Positions 16,047-31,721 are shown, counted from the stretch's first letter. The stretch is DNA of 64,000 bases from Streptomyces cathayae (GCF_029760955.1 NZ_CP121682.1:1674001-1738000); one strand, 5' to 3'. The notes: generated from the letters alone by a model not told the origin. Made by a program: numbers and translations.

Positions 16047-16336
16047 CCGCGCACCGCCTTCCGCTCCCCCGAGCTCTCCCAGCCCCAACGATCAAGGAGA
16101 GTACTCCGCATGCGGTGCGCGGTGCAGCCCGATGGCGGGGTCGTTTCTCAACTTCCGCCTCCCACAGGACCGTTCTGCTATGACCGCTCCCCATGAGTGG
16201 TCGGATTCACTGTGTTTTCACAGCATCGCCGACAGGAAGGCCCGGCTCGGGGAACGGGTACCGCGTGGGGCGACACGGCAAACACTCGGGGGCGAGGCGC
16301 CCCCACCGGGGCCGTCCACCTGAAAGAGTCGTGTCC

Positions 16337-18487
<2,151 letters not shown>

Positions 18488-18593
18488 GCCGGTCCGTCCG
18501 GACCGGTCCGCCCAGGCCCGGTCCGGCGGCCGGTCCAGCGGCAGCCGGGTCACTGATGACAGGAAGGACCGCAGGGCGGGTACGTACGTCTGC

Positions 18594-21089
<2,496 letters not shown>

Positions 21090-21155
21090 CACCGTTCCGT
21101 GACCGTGGGGTACTGCGGATTGCGGCATGGGGTGGATGACTCGGGACGACGGGGG

Positions 21156-22409
21156 GTGGGTCTCCTGCCGGAGCTGCGCTATCCGACGGTGGCCGAACTG
21201 GTCTCCTCCGCCCGTGCGCTGACGGTCCAGCGGCCCGGTCTGAGCGTCCTGCGGCAGGTGGGGGTCTCCCGTGCGGGGCGGCCGCTGCACCTGCTGTCCG
21301 TGGGCCACGCCCGGCGTGCCGTGCTGGTGGTCGCCGGCGCCCACGCCAACGAACCGGCCGGCGGGGGCACCCTGCTCGCGCTGGCCCGGCGGGTCCTGGT
21401 GGAGAGCGAGCTGCGCAACGGCACCTCCTGGCACTTCCTGCTCTGCGCGGACCCCGACGGGGCGAGCCTGCACAGCACCTCGCCCCCGCACAGCCTGTAC
21501 GACTACCACCTGGGCTTCTTCCGCCCCCAGGGATCGGAGCAGCCGGAGTGGGCGCCGTCGGTGCTGCCGCCCGGCCGGCTGCCGCCCGAGACCCGGGCCC
21601 TGACCGGGGTCATCGACGAGCTGCGGCCCTACCTCCAGGTGTCACTGCACGGGACCGATCTGGGCGGCAGCTGGGTCCAGTTGACGAGGGACGTGCCGGG
21701 GCTCGCCGAGCCGTTCGCCAAGTCGGCCGCGGAGCTGCACATTCCGGTGGAGACCGGCGCCTCGGACGCGGCCGGCTGGCCGGTGTCCGGCCCCGGGGTG
21801 CGGGTGATGCCCGCCCCGGGGGCCGGGCCGGCGTATCCGAGCCTGCCGGACGACGCGCGGCACAGCACCTGGTACCGGGCTCACCGGTACGGCGGTCTGA
21901 CGGCGGTTGTCGAGGTGCCGATGTGGGCCGCGGCCCTGGTGGACGATCCGGGCCCGCATCCGGCGCCGGCGGCGGCGCTGCGGTATCTCGCGGACCGGCT
22001 GCAGCGGGACGCGCGGAAGGTGCGGCAGGTGCTCGAGGAGGCGCGGCCCGGGGCCTTGACGGGTGCCGGGGCCGCCGGCGGTCCGCTGCTGCGGGCGGCC
22101 ACCTGGGGGCTGGAGCTGGTACCGGGACTGGCCGACGACCTGATCCACACCCCGCCCGCGGACGGCACGAGGGCGTACGTGAGCAGTGTGGACGCGTTCA
22201 CGCGCCGGGTGCCGCTGCGGGCGGCGGCGATGCTGCTGCGGGAGCTGCGGGAGACCGACGCGCACGCGGCGGCGCGTCTCGACCGGCTGGTCGCGTTGTG
22301 GAGCGACGCCTTCGCCGTGCACTTCCGGGCCCGCTGGGTGCCCGTGGAGCACCAGGTGGAGCATCAGGCCCACACGGTCGTGGCGGCGGCGCTGCACGCC
22401 CGCGCGTGA
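21156..22409 (+). CDS. M14-family zinc carboxypeptidase
   Basis: About 417 aa. The zinc-binding HxxE appears as GAHANEPAGG, the third ligand in VSLHGTDLGGSW, and the catalytic Glu in TAVVEVPMW, in the order of M14 peptidases. No signal peptide is visible, so it is probably cytoplasmic. The frame is open from GTG 21099; I prefer GTG 21156 (VGLLPELRYPTVAEL) because the conserved part begins there and the upstream 19 residues look like untranslated sequence. It lies 66 bp after treY and converges on the SSI gene. Confidence 0.8.
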   Translation: MGLLPELRYPTVAELVSSARALTVQRPGLSVLRQVGVSRAGRPLHLLSVGHARRAVLVVAGAHANEPAGGGTLLALARRVLVESELRNGTSWHFLLCADPDGASLHSTSPPHSLYDYHLGFFRPQGSEQPEWAPSVLPPGRLPPETRALTGVIDELRPYLQVSLHGTDLGGSWVQLTRDVPGLAEPFAKSAAELHIPVETGASDAAGWPVSGPGVRVMPAPGAGPAYPSLPDDARHSTWYRAHRYGGLTAVVEVPMWAAALVDDPGPHPAPAAALRYLADRLQRDARKVRQVLEEARPGALTGAGAAGGPLLRAATWGLELVPGLADDLIHTPPADGTRAYVSSVDAFTRRVPLRAAAMLLRELRETDAHAAARLDRLVALWSDAFAVHFRARWVPVEHQVEHQAHTVVAAALHARA

Positions 22410-22475
22410 CCGGGCGGCGCGCACCGGCGAGGAGCGGGAAGCCGGAGCGGACCGCCCCGGCCCCCTCCCCCTTGT

Positions 22476-22508
22476 CCACGCCTCGCCCACGCCTCGCCTA
22501 TGCCTCGT
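22476..22508. repeat. 11-bp tandem repeat at the SSI gene end
   Basis: CCACGCCTCGC occurs twice, followed by CTATGCCTCGT. The third copy contains the stop codon of the convergent SSI gene, so the array extends from the intergenic gap into its 3' coding end. Confidence 0.65.
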
Positions 22509-22929
22509 CCAGGGCGAACACGGAACCGGTCCGGGCCCTCATCGCGCACGCGTTCGGGAAGGTCTCCGTGTACTCGACCGGCTGCCCCCGCCACTGCCCG
22601 TGCGCGTGGGCGGTCACCGGGGCGTAGATCATCGTGCAGATGGTGTCCTGGGCCGGGATGTCGGAGATCCGTCCGTCCGCCGCGGCGAGTTCCGCGCAGG
22701 CGTCGGCGGCGCGCGGGTGGCCCTGGGGCGGGTCGCAGCGGAGCATGGTGCCGGGCTTCGTGCCGGTCCGGGTCTCGCCCCGGTCGACGCCGACGGCCAG
22801 CCAGGTGTCGGTGGCGGCCGGACCCCGGGTCTCCGCCCGCGCGGGCGCGGGCGCGACGCAGGCGAGGAGGGCGATCACCGCGAGCAGCGCGCCCCGTACC
22901 GCTCTCACTGAGGTGCGCGTGGTGTCCAT
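22498..22929 (-). CDS. Secreted SSI-family serine protease inhibitor
   Basis: 143-aa precursor: a basic N-terminus, a hydrophobic stretch LLAVIALLACVAPAPARA with an Ala-x-Ala cleavage site before ET, then an SSI domain. Conserved Cys (LRCDP, DACAEL, TICTMIYAPV, PNACAM) match the two disulfides of the family. The reactive-site loop reads CTMIY, giving Met as the P1 residue by comparison with the Met-Val of the original SSI, so subtilisin-like targets are expected. ATG 22929 is preferred over 22941. The Val/Phe-rich end GSVFAL is as in SSI. Confidence 0.9.
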   Translation of the reverse strand: MDTTRTSVRAVRGALLAVIALLACVAPAPARAETRGPAATDTWLAVGVDRGETRTGTKPGTMLRCDPPQGHPRAADACAELAAADGRISDIPAQDTICTMIYAPVTAHAHGQWRGQPVEYTETFPNACAMRARTGSVFALDEA

Positions 22930-23036
22930 GGTGTACGTCATTCCAGATGCATCGGCACGACGGTGCCGAAACCCCAGCCCAACTCACCCGAACGGGATCG
23001 TGCGACCGGAAACCGCCATGTCGCGCCGTACCGCGC

Positions 23037-23588
23037 TCAGTTCGCCGCGAGCCGGTACGTCATCCGCCCGAAGCCGATCTGGTCGCCCTCGCGGACGACG
23101 GCCGCGCCGACGACCCGACGCCCGTTCACCGTCGTGCCGTTGGTCGACCCGAGGTCCCGCAGCACCCACAGACCGCCCTGCCGTCGGAGCTCCGCGTGCA
23201 CACGGGAGACCGTCTCGTGGTTGAGCCGCAGCCCGTTGGCGGGATCGCGTCCTATGCGCAGCGGGTGGCCGGTCGCCGGATGGGGCAGCAGCAGCTTCGG
23301 CAGCCGCTCGGCCCGCCACGCCCCGCGCAGCCGTACCGTGAACCCGGAGACCGCCTCCACGGAGGAGAACAGCACGCGCGAGAAGCGGCCCTCGGTGGGC
23401 AGGTCGGCGGTGAGCGGGGCGAGTTCCTCGGGAGACCGGGCGGCGAGGGCCAGTTCCATGCGCCGGATGAACGTGTCGTGGGACAGCCGCCCCACGGCGG
23501 CGCCGTCCCGCAGCACCTTCAGCGCCTTGTCCCGTTCCACGTCGGAGATCCGCGCGGGGTACGTGTTGAACTCGAAGGACGACGTCAC
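23037..23588 (-). CDS. DUF1707 and FHA domain protein
   Basis: 183 aa. The N-terminal DUF1707 segment is ISDVERDKALKVLRDGAAVGRLSHDTFIRRMELALAARSPEEL. A C-terminal FHA domain reads IGRDPANGLRLNHETVSRVHAEL...LRDLGSTNGTTVNG, containing the Gly-Arg, Ser-Arg-His and Thr-Asn-Gly phosphothreonine-binding residues. It should therefore read Ser/Thr-kinase signals. GTG 23588 fits the conserved start (TSSFEFNTYPARIS). No kinase is adjacent. It is divergent from treZ with a 191-bp gap. Confidence 0.88.
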   Translation of the reverse strand: MTSSFEFNTYPARISDVERDKALKVLRDGAAVGRLSHDTFIRRMELALAARSPEELAPLTADLPTEGRFSRVLFSSVEAVSGFTVRLRGAWRAERLPKLLLPHPATGHPLRIGRDPANGLRLNHETVSRVHAELRRQGGLWVLRDLGSTNGTTVNGRRVVGAAVVREGDQIGFGRMTYRLAAN

Positions 23589-23779
23589 GCTGCTGATTGT
23601 CGGCCAGCACGGGGCGGGCTGTCCAGAAGACCGGAGGAGCACCCTCCCGGCCGTCCCCGCGGTTCCCGCGCCTTCGGCGGCGACACCCGTCGCAAAAGGA
23701 TCATTCTCCGGCGGATCGGTCTTCCATGCAGCACGATGGACGGGCTACATCACGGTGAGCAGACGAAGGGGAACCGTCC

Positions 23780-25525
23780 GTGCAGTTCGAGGTGTGGGCA
23801 CCGCAGGCCGGCAGAGTGACGCTCCAGTGCGACGGCGTCGCGCGCGCGTTGGCGCGCGATCCGGAACGGGAGGGGTGGTGGCGCGGGGAGGCCGACGCGC
23901 GTGACGGCTCCCGGTACGGCTTCTCCCTGGACGACGGGCCCGTGCTGCCCGATCCGCGCTCGCGACGGCAGCCGGAGGGGCCCGACGGGCCGAGCGCGGT
24001 CGTCGACCACGAGGCGTACGCCTGGCGCGCGGCGTGGGACGGGCGCCCGCTGCCCGGCGCCGTCCTGTACGAGCTGCATGTGGGCACGTACACCCGCGAG
24101 GGCACCCTCGACGCCGCCGCCGGGCGGCTGGAGCACCTCGCCGGACTGGGGGTCACCCATGTGCAGCTGATGCCGGTGTGCCCCTTCCCGGGCCGTCACG
24201 GCTGGGGGTACGAGGGGGTCTCGCCGTGGGCGGTGCACGAGCCGTACGGCGGGCCCGAGGCGTTGAAGCGGTTCGTCGACCGCGCGCACGGCCTGGGGCT
24301 GGGCGTCGTCCTCGACGTGGTGCACAACCATCTGGGGCCGTCGGGGAATCACCTCCCGCGGTTCGGACCGTACTTCACCGACACCCACCACACCCCGTGG
24401 GGCGCCGCCGTCAACCTGGACGCGCCCGGCTCCGACGAGGTGCGGACGTACCTCGTGGAGAGCGCGCTGGCGTGGCTGCGGGACTACCGGATCGACGGGC
24501 TGCGCCTGGACGCCGTGCACGCGTTGGCGGACACCCGTGCGTACCACTTCCTCGAGGAGCTGTCGGCGGCCGTGGACGCGCTGGCCGCCGACATCGGCCG
24601 GCCGCTGTTCCTGATCGCCGAGTCGGACCGGAACGACCCCCGGGACATCACCCCGCGCGCGGCGGGCGGCCACGGGCTGCACGCGCAGTGGAACGACGAC
24701 TTCCACCACGCCCTGCACACCGCGCTGACCGGTGAGTCGCAGGGCTACTACGCCGACTTCGCGCGCGCCCCGTTCGCGGCTCTCGCCAAGACGCTCCGCG
24801 GCGGTTTCTTCCACGACGGTACGTACTCCGCGTTCCGCGGCCGGCGTCACGGCCGGCCCCTGGACCGTACGCGGGTCGCCGGGCACCGGCTGCTCGGCTA
24901 CAGCCAGACCCACGACCAGGTCGGCAACCGGGCCCGGGGGGACCGGCTGGCCGCGCTGGTCTCCCCGGGTCTGCTGGCCTGCGCGGCGGCCCTGACCCTG
25001 ACGGCCCCGTTCACACCGATGCTGTTCATGGGCGAGGAGTGGGCGGCCGGTACGCCCTGGCAGTTCTTCACCGACCACACCGACGCCGAGCTCGCCACGG
25101 CGGTGCGCGACGGCAGGCGCCGGGAGTTCGCGGCGCACGGCTGGGCCGAGGAGGACGTCCCCGACCCGCAGGACCCCGCCACCCGGGACCGCTCATGCCT
25201 CGACTGGTCGGAACCGGAGCGCGAGCCGCACGCGCGCGTGCTGGCCTGGTACCGGCAGCTCGTCGCCCTGCGGCACGCTCAGCCGGACCTCACCGACCCC
25301 GACCTCGCCGACACCAGGGTGGTGTACGACGAGGAGCGGCGCTGGCTGGCCTTCCGGCGCGGGGACGTGCTGGTGGCCGTGAACCTGGGCGGCGAACCGG
25401 TCCCGATCGCGCTGGGTGTCCCCCGCGCGCGCGTGCTCGCCGCCTGGGAACCGGTCGACGTACCGGGTGCCGACGGGGTGCTGCGCCTGCCCGGCGAGTC
25501 CGCGGTGGTACTGCTGCAGGACTGA
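23780..25525 (+). CDS. treZ: Maltooligosyltrehalose trehalohydrolase TreZ
   Basis: 581-aa GH13 enzyme that releases trehalose from the product of TreY. MQFEVWAPQAGRVTL is the CBM48-like start; the barrel has VLYELHVGTYTREGTLDAA, DVVHNHLGPSGNHLPRFGPYFTD, GLRLDAVHAL (nucleophile Asp), LIAESDRNDPR (Glu) and YSQTHDQVGNRARGDRL. GTG 23780 follows AAGGGGAA. Together with treY and glgX it makes a glycogen-to-trehalose route; no treS or glgE gene is in the window. Confidence 0.93.
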   Translation: MQFEVWAPQAGRVTLQCDGVARALARDPEREGWWRGEADARDGSRYGFSLDDGPVLPDPRSRRQPEGPDGPSAVVDHEAYAWRAAWDGRPLPGAVLYELHVGTYTREGTLDAAAGRLEHLAGLGVTHVQLMPVCPFPGRHGWGYEGVSPWAVHEPYGGPEALKRFVDRAHGLGLGVVLDVVHNHLGPSGNHLPRFGPYFTDTHHTPWGAAVNLDAPGSDEVRTYLVESALAWLRDYRIDGLRLDAVHALADTRAYHFLEELSAAVDALAADIGRPLFLIAESDRNDPRDITPRAAGGHGLHAQWNDDFHHALHTALTGESQGYYADFARAPFAALAKTLRGGFFHDGTYSAFRGRRHGRPLDRTRVAGHRLLGYSQTHDQVGNRARGDRLAALVSPGLLACAAALTLTAPFTPMLFMGEEWAAGTPWQFFTDHTDAELATAVRDGRRREFAAHGWAEEDVPDPQDPATRDRSCLDWSEPEREPHARVLAWYRQLVALRHAQPDLTDPDLADTRVVYDEERRWLAFRRGDVLVAVNLGGEPVPIALGVPRARVLAAWEPVDVPGADGVLRLPGESAVVLLQD

Positions 25526-25597
25526 GGCCGGGGCGTCGGGGTGTCGGGGCTCCGGGCCGTCGGGCCCCGGCGGCCGGGCGTGTCTCCGGGGCACCTC

Positions 25598-25651
25598 TCT
25601 AGGGCATGTCGTCGGTGCCGCAGATCTAGGGCATGTCGTCGGTGCCGCGGA
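25598..25651. repeat. 27-bp direct duplication covering the end of the 25626 gene
   Basis: TCTAGGGCATGTCGTCGGTG plus CCGC occurs at 25598 and again 27 bp later at 25625. The second copy contains the stop codon and last residues (GTDDMP) of the minus-strand gene, so the first is a duplicated 3' end lying just beyond the stop. Confidence 0.85.
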
Positions 25652-26582
25652 GGTCCGTCACCCGCTCCAGGAGGATCGCCTCCCAGGCCCGGCGCAGCCG
25701 GATCCGCAGCAGCGGCAGCGGGTCGGTGCCCCGGCCGCCGAGCGCCTCGGCGAGGCGCAGGACGCTGTCGCAGCGGGCCAGCCAGAGCCCGCGCAGACAA
25801 GGGCGGGCGCCGTAGCCGGCGAGGGTGGCGGCGCGTACGGCGGCCGGGGAGCCCACGGCGCACGCCAGACCGGCGATGTCCTCGGCGGGGTCGCCGATCA
25901 CCGCTTCCGCCCAGCCGAGGACGCCGCGTACCCGGCCTTCGGTGCTGACCACGAGATGCGCGCCGGTGAGGGCGTGGTGGACGAGGACCGCCGAGGCGGG
26001 CTGGGCGATGAGCTGGGCGGTGGCGGAGGGGGTGAGCTGCCGCAGCCGGCCGGAGGCGAACTCGTCGGCCTCGGTGAGCCGTTCGGCGGCCTGTCCGGCG
26101 GCCCGGCGCAGGGACTCCAGGGAGCGAGGGGGGACCCGCGGCACGCCCAGCGTCTCCGCCTGCCGCACCGGCACCTCGCGCAGCCCGGTGAGCAGCGCGG
26201 CCAGGTCGGCCTCGCCCCCGGCGGACACCCGGTGCCTCTCCGCCGACCCGCCGGACAGCCTGGTGTCCAGGGTGTAGACCAGGCCGGGCGCCCACTCGCC
26301 GTGCGCCGTGCTCGACGGCACCGCGACCGGGACGTGCGGCCGGACGAGTTCGCGCAGCCGCAGCTCACGGCGCCTGCGGGTGCTCGCCGCCCGGTCGGGG
26401 GCCAGCCGCAGCACATGACGGGTGCCGACCCACCAGGTGGCGGGGTCGGCGCCCTCGCCGGCGGGCCGCACGTCCACTCCGTCCGGCCCGGCGGCGGTGT
26501 CCGCGCCTCCCCCCTCGTGCTTCAGGAGGGTACGGACCAGTCGGCGGACGGTGTCCGCGGTGGGTGTCGGTGCCTGGGTCAT
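25626..26582 (-). CDS. APH-fold protein, probable pseudokinase
   Basis: 318 aa. The order of elements follows aminoglycoside phosphotransferases: WWVGTRHVLRLAPD N-lobe, long helical insert, then VLVHHALTGAHLVVSTEGRVRGVLGWAEAVIGDPAEDIAGL. In active enzymes the first motif is HGDxxxxN and the second DW/DF; here they are HHALTGAH and GW, so the catalytic Asp, Asn and metal Asp are missing. It may bind a ligand or be an inactive relative; other streptomycete homologues are simply annotated as phosphotransferase. ATG 26582 is the start. The 296 bp beyond it to the geosmin gene contain a perfect palindrome GCCACATGTGGC at 26775-26786 but no gene. Confidence 0.7.
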   Translation of the reverse strand: MTQAPTPTADTVRRLVRTLLKHEGGGADTAAGPDGVDVRPAGEGADPATWWVGTRHVLRLAPDRAASTRRRRELRLRELVRPHVPVAVPSSTAHGEWAPGLVYTLDTRLSGGSAERHRVSAGGEADLAALLTGLREVPVRQAETLGVPRVPPRSLESLRRAAGQAAERLTEADEFASGRLRQLTPSATAQLIAQPASAVLVHHALTGAHLVVSTEGRVRGVLGWAEAVIGDPAEDIAGLACAVGSPAAVRAATLAGYGARPCLRGLWLARCDSVLRLAEALGGRGTDPLPLLRIRLRRAWEAILLERVTDLRGTDDMP

Positions 26583-26878
26583 GGTCGCGCCTGGTGTCGT
26601 TCGATGGACGGTGCGGGACGTCTGGGGCCACTCAGTCCACTATGACCGCTTTCCGTACACCCTCCACAGGGGCGGCGGAGCCCTCGGCGGTGAGGGGAGC
26701 GAGCGTACTGCCGGTCATCCTGGCCTCCCGGGGTGTACCTGTGGGCCGTGCGCGACTGCGTGCGGCTGCATACGGCCACATGTGGCTACGCACGGTCATG
26801 GGCAGCATCCTGCCCGGCGGACGGGGGCCGCGCGAGCCGGTCCGCCGCGGCCGGCCGGTCGTGTCGCCCGCTCCCCTC

Positions 26879-29140
<2,262 letters not shown>

Positions 29141-29211
29141 CTACCCGTGGGCCCGTGGCGGCATCCACCGGCCCGACCATGATCACACCATCGCGTGAAA
29201 CCTCGCCGATC

Positions 29212-29232
29212 CGCCGAAAAAGGGTTTCGGCG
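29212..29232. terminator. Hairpin after the DUF89 gene
   Basis: CGCCGAAA (29212-29219) and TTTCGGCG (29225-29232) form an 8-bp stem with a 5-base loop. It begins three bases beyond the stop of the minus-strand gene that ends at 29235 and lies upstream of geoA, so it could insulate geoA from readthrough. Confidence 0.6.
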
Positions 29233-29234
29233 CG

Positions 29235-30422
29235 CTATGTCCGCACCTGGATCAGCGCATGGGTGCCGCTGGTGCGCCAGCGTTGCTCCTCGGCCGCGAC
29301 CAGCGCCTCCTCCGTACCGGGTGCCAGGCCGGTGACGACGTCGGACTTCAGGGTGCGCAGGGCGGCGACCGGTCCCGGGAAGTACCCGGTGACCTCCGCG
29401 AACGGCGTGGTCGGCGGCCACTGCCGGTCGCCCACCAGCCGACGGTAGTTGAGGTCCCCCTTGACGATGGTGACGGCGGCCCGGGCGAAGTCGGCGCGGA
29501 GGTCGTCCGGCATCTCCTCGTAGGGCAGCGGGGAGCAGGAGAAGGGGTGCGCGCGCAGGGCGAGCCGTCCGTCGGCGAGGGCGTCCCGGAGCCGTCGCCC
29601 GTGTCCGGCCGCCGCCGCCCCGGCGTCGGTCAGCCGGCGCAGCGCGTCGACGACGTCGGCGGTGGTGGCGTCGGAGACGTAGTACGGGTACGGCTTGATG
29701 TGCAGCACCGCCCGGCCGATGTGCCCGTGGGCCAGCAGGTGGTCGATGAGCAGCAGATCGGGGACGAGTTCGCGGCCGGCGTTGTCGGCGACCAGCACCA
29801 GGGTGCCCGCCTGGCCCGCGCGGGAGGGGTCCAGCAGCGACCACAGGCGCTCGCTGTCGTCGGCCACCAGCGCGGGAACGGCCGCCCCGAGGTCGGTTCC
29901 CTCGGCGGACAGCCGGAAGCCGAGGTCGGCGCGGTTTCCCCAGAGGGAGCCGTGCAGCAGGGCCCGGCCCCGTTCGTCCGCGGGCCGTCCGGCGAGGTCG
30001 TCGAGCGCGGCGAGTTCCTCGTCGGTCTCGGGCGAGTCGAGTTCGGCGAGCTTGGAGGGGCGGAAGGGGTCGATGCCCTGCCAGGGGCCGGGGCCGAAGT
30101 AACCCACCGCTCGCAGCAGTTGACGGTAGAACCAGCTCTCGGACCACAGCCAGGGCACGTCGTACCAGGACTGTCCGGCGTATGTGTCCATCCCCCAGGC
30201 CGTCCAGCGGTCCCGGTCGTGGGCGTCGGCGGGGAGGGCCTCGATCGTGCCTTCGGTGCAGTGGGTCAGCAGTGCGTCGAGCGCGTGTCGCTGCGCGGGC
30301 TCGTAGGGGAAGGCGTCGCGCACCTGCCGGATGATCGCGGGGTGCCGCTCGGCGAGCACGCCGTGCGGGAACGAGCCGGGCCGGTTGCCGAGGAGCACGG
30401 GGGCGGTGGGGGTGTCGGGCAT
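29235..30422 (-). CDS. DUF89 / ARMT1-type damage-control phosphatase
   Basis: 395 aa. The DUF89 core is visible as LHGSLWGNRADLGFRL, LVADNAGRELVPDLLLIDHLL, VLHIKPYPYYVSDAT and TIVKGDLNYRRLVGDRQW, including the Asp-Asn and Lys-Gly-Asp-Leu-Asn-Tyr metal/active-site motifs. Family members dephosphorylate sugar-phosphate or related metabolites that are side products of metabolism; the substrate here is unknown. I chose ATG 30422; GTG 30431 is three codons earlier. No operon partner: cprB lies 88 bp upstream and geoA 103 bp downstream, all on the minus strand. Confidence 0.85.
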   Translation of the reverse strand: MPDTPTAPVLLGNRPGSFPHGVLAERHPAIIRQVRDAFPYEPAQRHALDALLTHCTEGTIEALPADAHDRDRWTAWGMDTYAGQSWYDVPWLWSESWFYRQLLRAVGYFGPGPWQGIDPFRPSKLAELDSPETDEELAALDDLAGRPADERGRALLHGSLWGNRADLGFRLSAEGTDLGAAVPALVADDSERLWSLLDPSRAGQAGTLVLVADNAGRELVPDLLLIDHLLAHGHIGRAVLHIKPYPYYVSDATTADVVDALRRLTDAGAAAAGHGRRLRDALADGRLALRAHPFSCSPLPYEEMPDDLRADFARAAVTIVKGDLNYRRLVGDRQWPPTTPFAEVTGYFPGPVAALRTLKSDVVTGLAPGTEEALVAAEEQRWRTSGTHALIQVRT

Positions 30423-30510
30423 GCGGCTCACCGTAACGCGCGGCGCCGGCCGGCGTGACCGGCCGCACGGGCGGGAGCGACCGCACCGGCGGCAGGGGCG
30501 GCCGGGCGGG

Positions 30511-31158
30511 TCACACCGGGGCGATCTCCCGCTCCAGCCGTGCGGCCAGGCTGAGATAGCGCGCCCTGCGGGTCACCGGCACCAGGCCCCTGATGAGGAT
30601 CTGCCACATCTCCGCGGTGCGGCGGGGCTGCCGGGCGACGGGTTCCCGGGACCGGCCCACGACCCGGGTGCCGATGAAGAAGCAGACGAGGGAGTGGGCC
30701 ACGACCTCGATGTCGACCTCCGGGTGGACGTCGGCCTCCTTGACCGCGCCGAGGAGCCGCGCGGTGACGATGTCCATCCACTCGGCGAAGGGGTGACTGA
30801 GCGGAGGGCGCGGCCGGGTGCCCCCGGTGGCGAGCCGGAGCCCCGCCCGCAGCACGGGGTCCTCGGCCGACAGGCGGGCTATGCAGAAGGTGAGACGCAT
30901 CAGCGCCTCCAGGGAGGTGTGGCCGCGGGTCTCGGTGTCCCTGGCCAGCCGGCGGCAGGTGGCGGACTGGAGCTCCAGGATCGCGTGGGCCAGGTCCTCC
31001 TTCGCCGCGAAGTGGAAGTACAGGGCTCCCTTGGTGACGTGGGCGTGCTCGACGATGTCGCTGAGACTCGTCGACTCGTACCCCTGCCGGTCGAACAGAT
31101 CGGCGGCGGCCGTGATGATCGTCGCGCGGGTCTGCTCGGCGCGTACCTGCCTCGCCAT
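30511..31158 (-). CDS. cprB: TetR-family gamma-butyrolactone-receptor-like regulator (CprB type)
   Basis: 215-aa repressor. The N-terminal HTH reads ARQVRAEQTRATIITAAADLFDRQGYESTSLSDIVEHAHVTKGALYFHFAAKEDLAHAILE, which is the ArpA/CprB/ScbR pattern, and the C-terminal ligand domain keeps PHPFAEW and GTRVVG with Trp in EMWQILIRG. From memory it matches S. coelicolor CprB, which sits near geosmin synthase there too. No butyrolactone synthase gene is adjacent. ATG 31158 has AGGAG at 9-13 nt. CprB proteins repress their own gene and influence antibiotic production and sporulation; the ligand here is unknown. Confidence 0.9.
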   Translation of the reverse strand: MARQVRAEQTRATIITAAADLFDRQGYESTSLSDIVEHAHVTKGALYFHFAAKEDLAHAILELQSATCRRLARDTETRGHTSLEALMRLTFCIARLSAEDPVLRAGLRLATGGTRPRPPLSHPFAEWMDIVTARLLGAVKEADVHPEVDIEVVAHSLVCFFIGTRVVGRSREPVARQPRRTAEMWQILIRGLVPVTRRARYLSLAARLEREIAPV

Positions 31159-31721
31159 CGACTGAACTCCTGAGCCGGAAAGGAACGGGTCATGCCGTTT
31201 GTTTTTACCCCGCGTACACGATAACTCACCCTGCGACGGTGCTCGTTCAGCGGTTCGTCCCGCGGTGCGGCACACATCGGGCAATTCCATCCCGGACGCC
31301 GAAAGAAAACAGCACGCCCGGTATCTGAGTGTGGCAGCCGCGTCGGCACAGGAGAACGGCGGGCGGATCCGGACGGAACTCGTCGCACCGTGTCGCCGTT
31401 TCCCGCCAACACCCCGGAAACCCTTCGGGGTTGATCCGGATCAAGTCCGTCCGCACCTGCCGGACGGGCCTGTTCGGGTTCCGTACCGGCCGTGCGGTTG
31501 GCGGCCGGACGGTGGGCGGCCACCCCTGCCACCTCGGAACTCACCGTTCATCACAATGCGGCAGCGGCGTCTCACTTCACGTGGTCCCTCACTTGACTAC
31601 CGGTGGTGCGACGCGATTGGCTCCGGCCAGCGAGAGTCACCCGGTCGGCGTAAAACCCCGCGGCTCCGCCCCTGCTTCCGTCTCCTCACTTGCTCGGCCG
31701 TACAGCGAGGTCCGCTCCCTC
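31159..31721. other. 563-bp intergenic region with divergent promoters
   Basis: No gene is supported here. It must contain the promoters of cprB and of the lipoprotein gene at 31722. The first 60 bp upstream of cprB include an AT-rich patch (GTTTGTTTTTACC) unlike the surrounding sequence, a plausible operator or promoter for autoregulation. A perfect 14-bp palindrome lies at 31431-31444 and is listed separately. Confidence 0.6.
31431..31444. promoter_or_regulatory. Perfect palindrome TTGATCCGGATCAA
   Basis: The sequence is TTGAT-CCGG-ATCAA, which has the exact form of an FNR-type CRP/FNR-family box, preceded by ACCCCG...CGGGGT that can form a small hairpin. It lies about 280 bp from each flanking gene. 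Whether a CRP/FNR-family protein of this organism uses it is unknown. Confidence 0.45.

Noticed and set aside
26775..26786. Palindrome GCCACATGTGGC upstream of the 25626 gene
   Set aside because: Short and about 190 bp from the start; too little context to call an operator.
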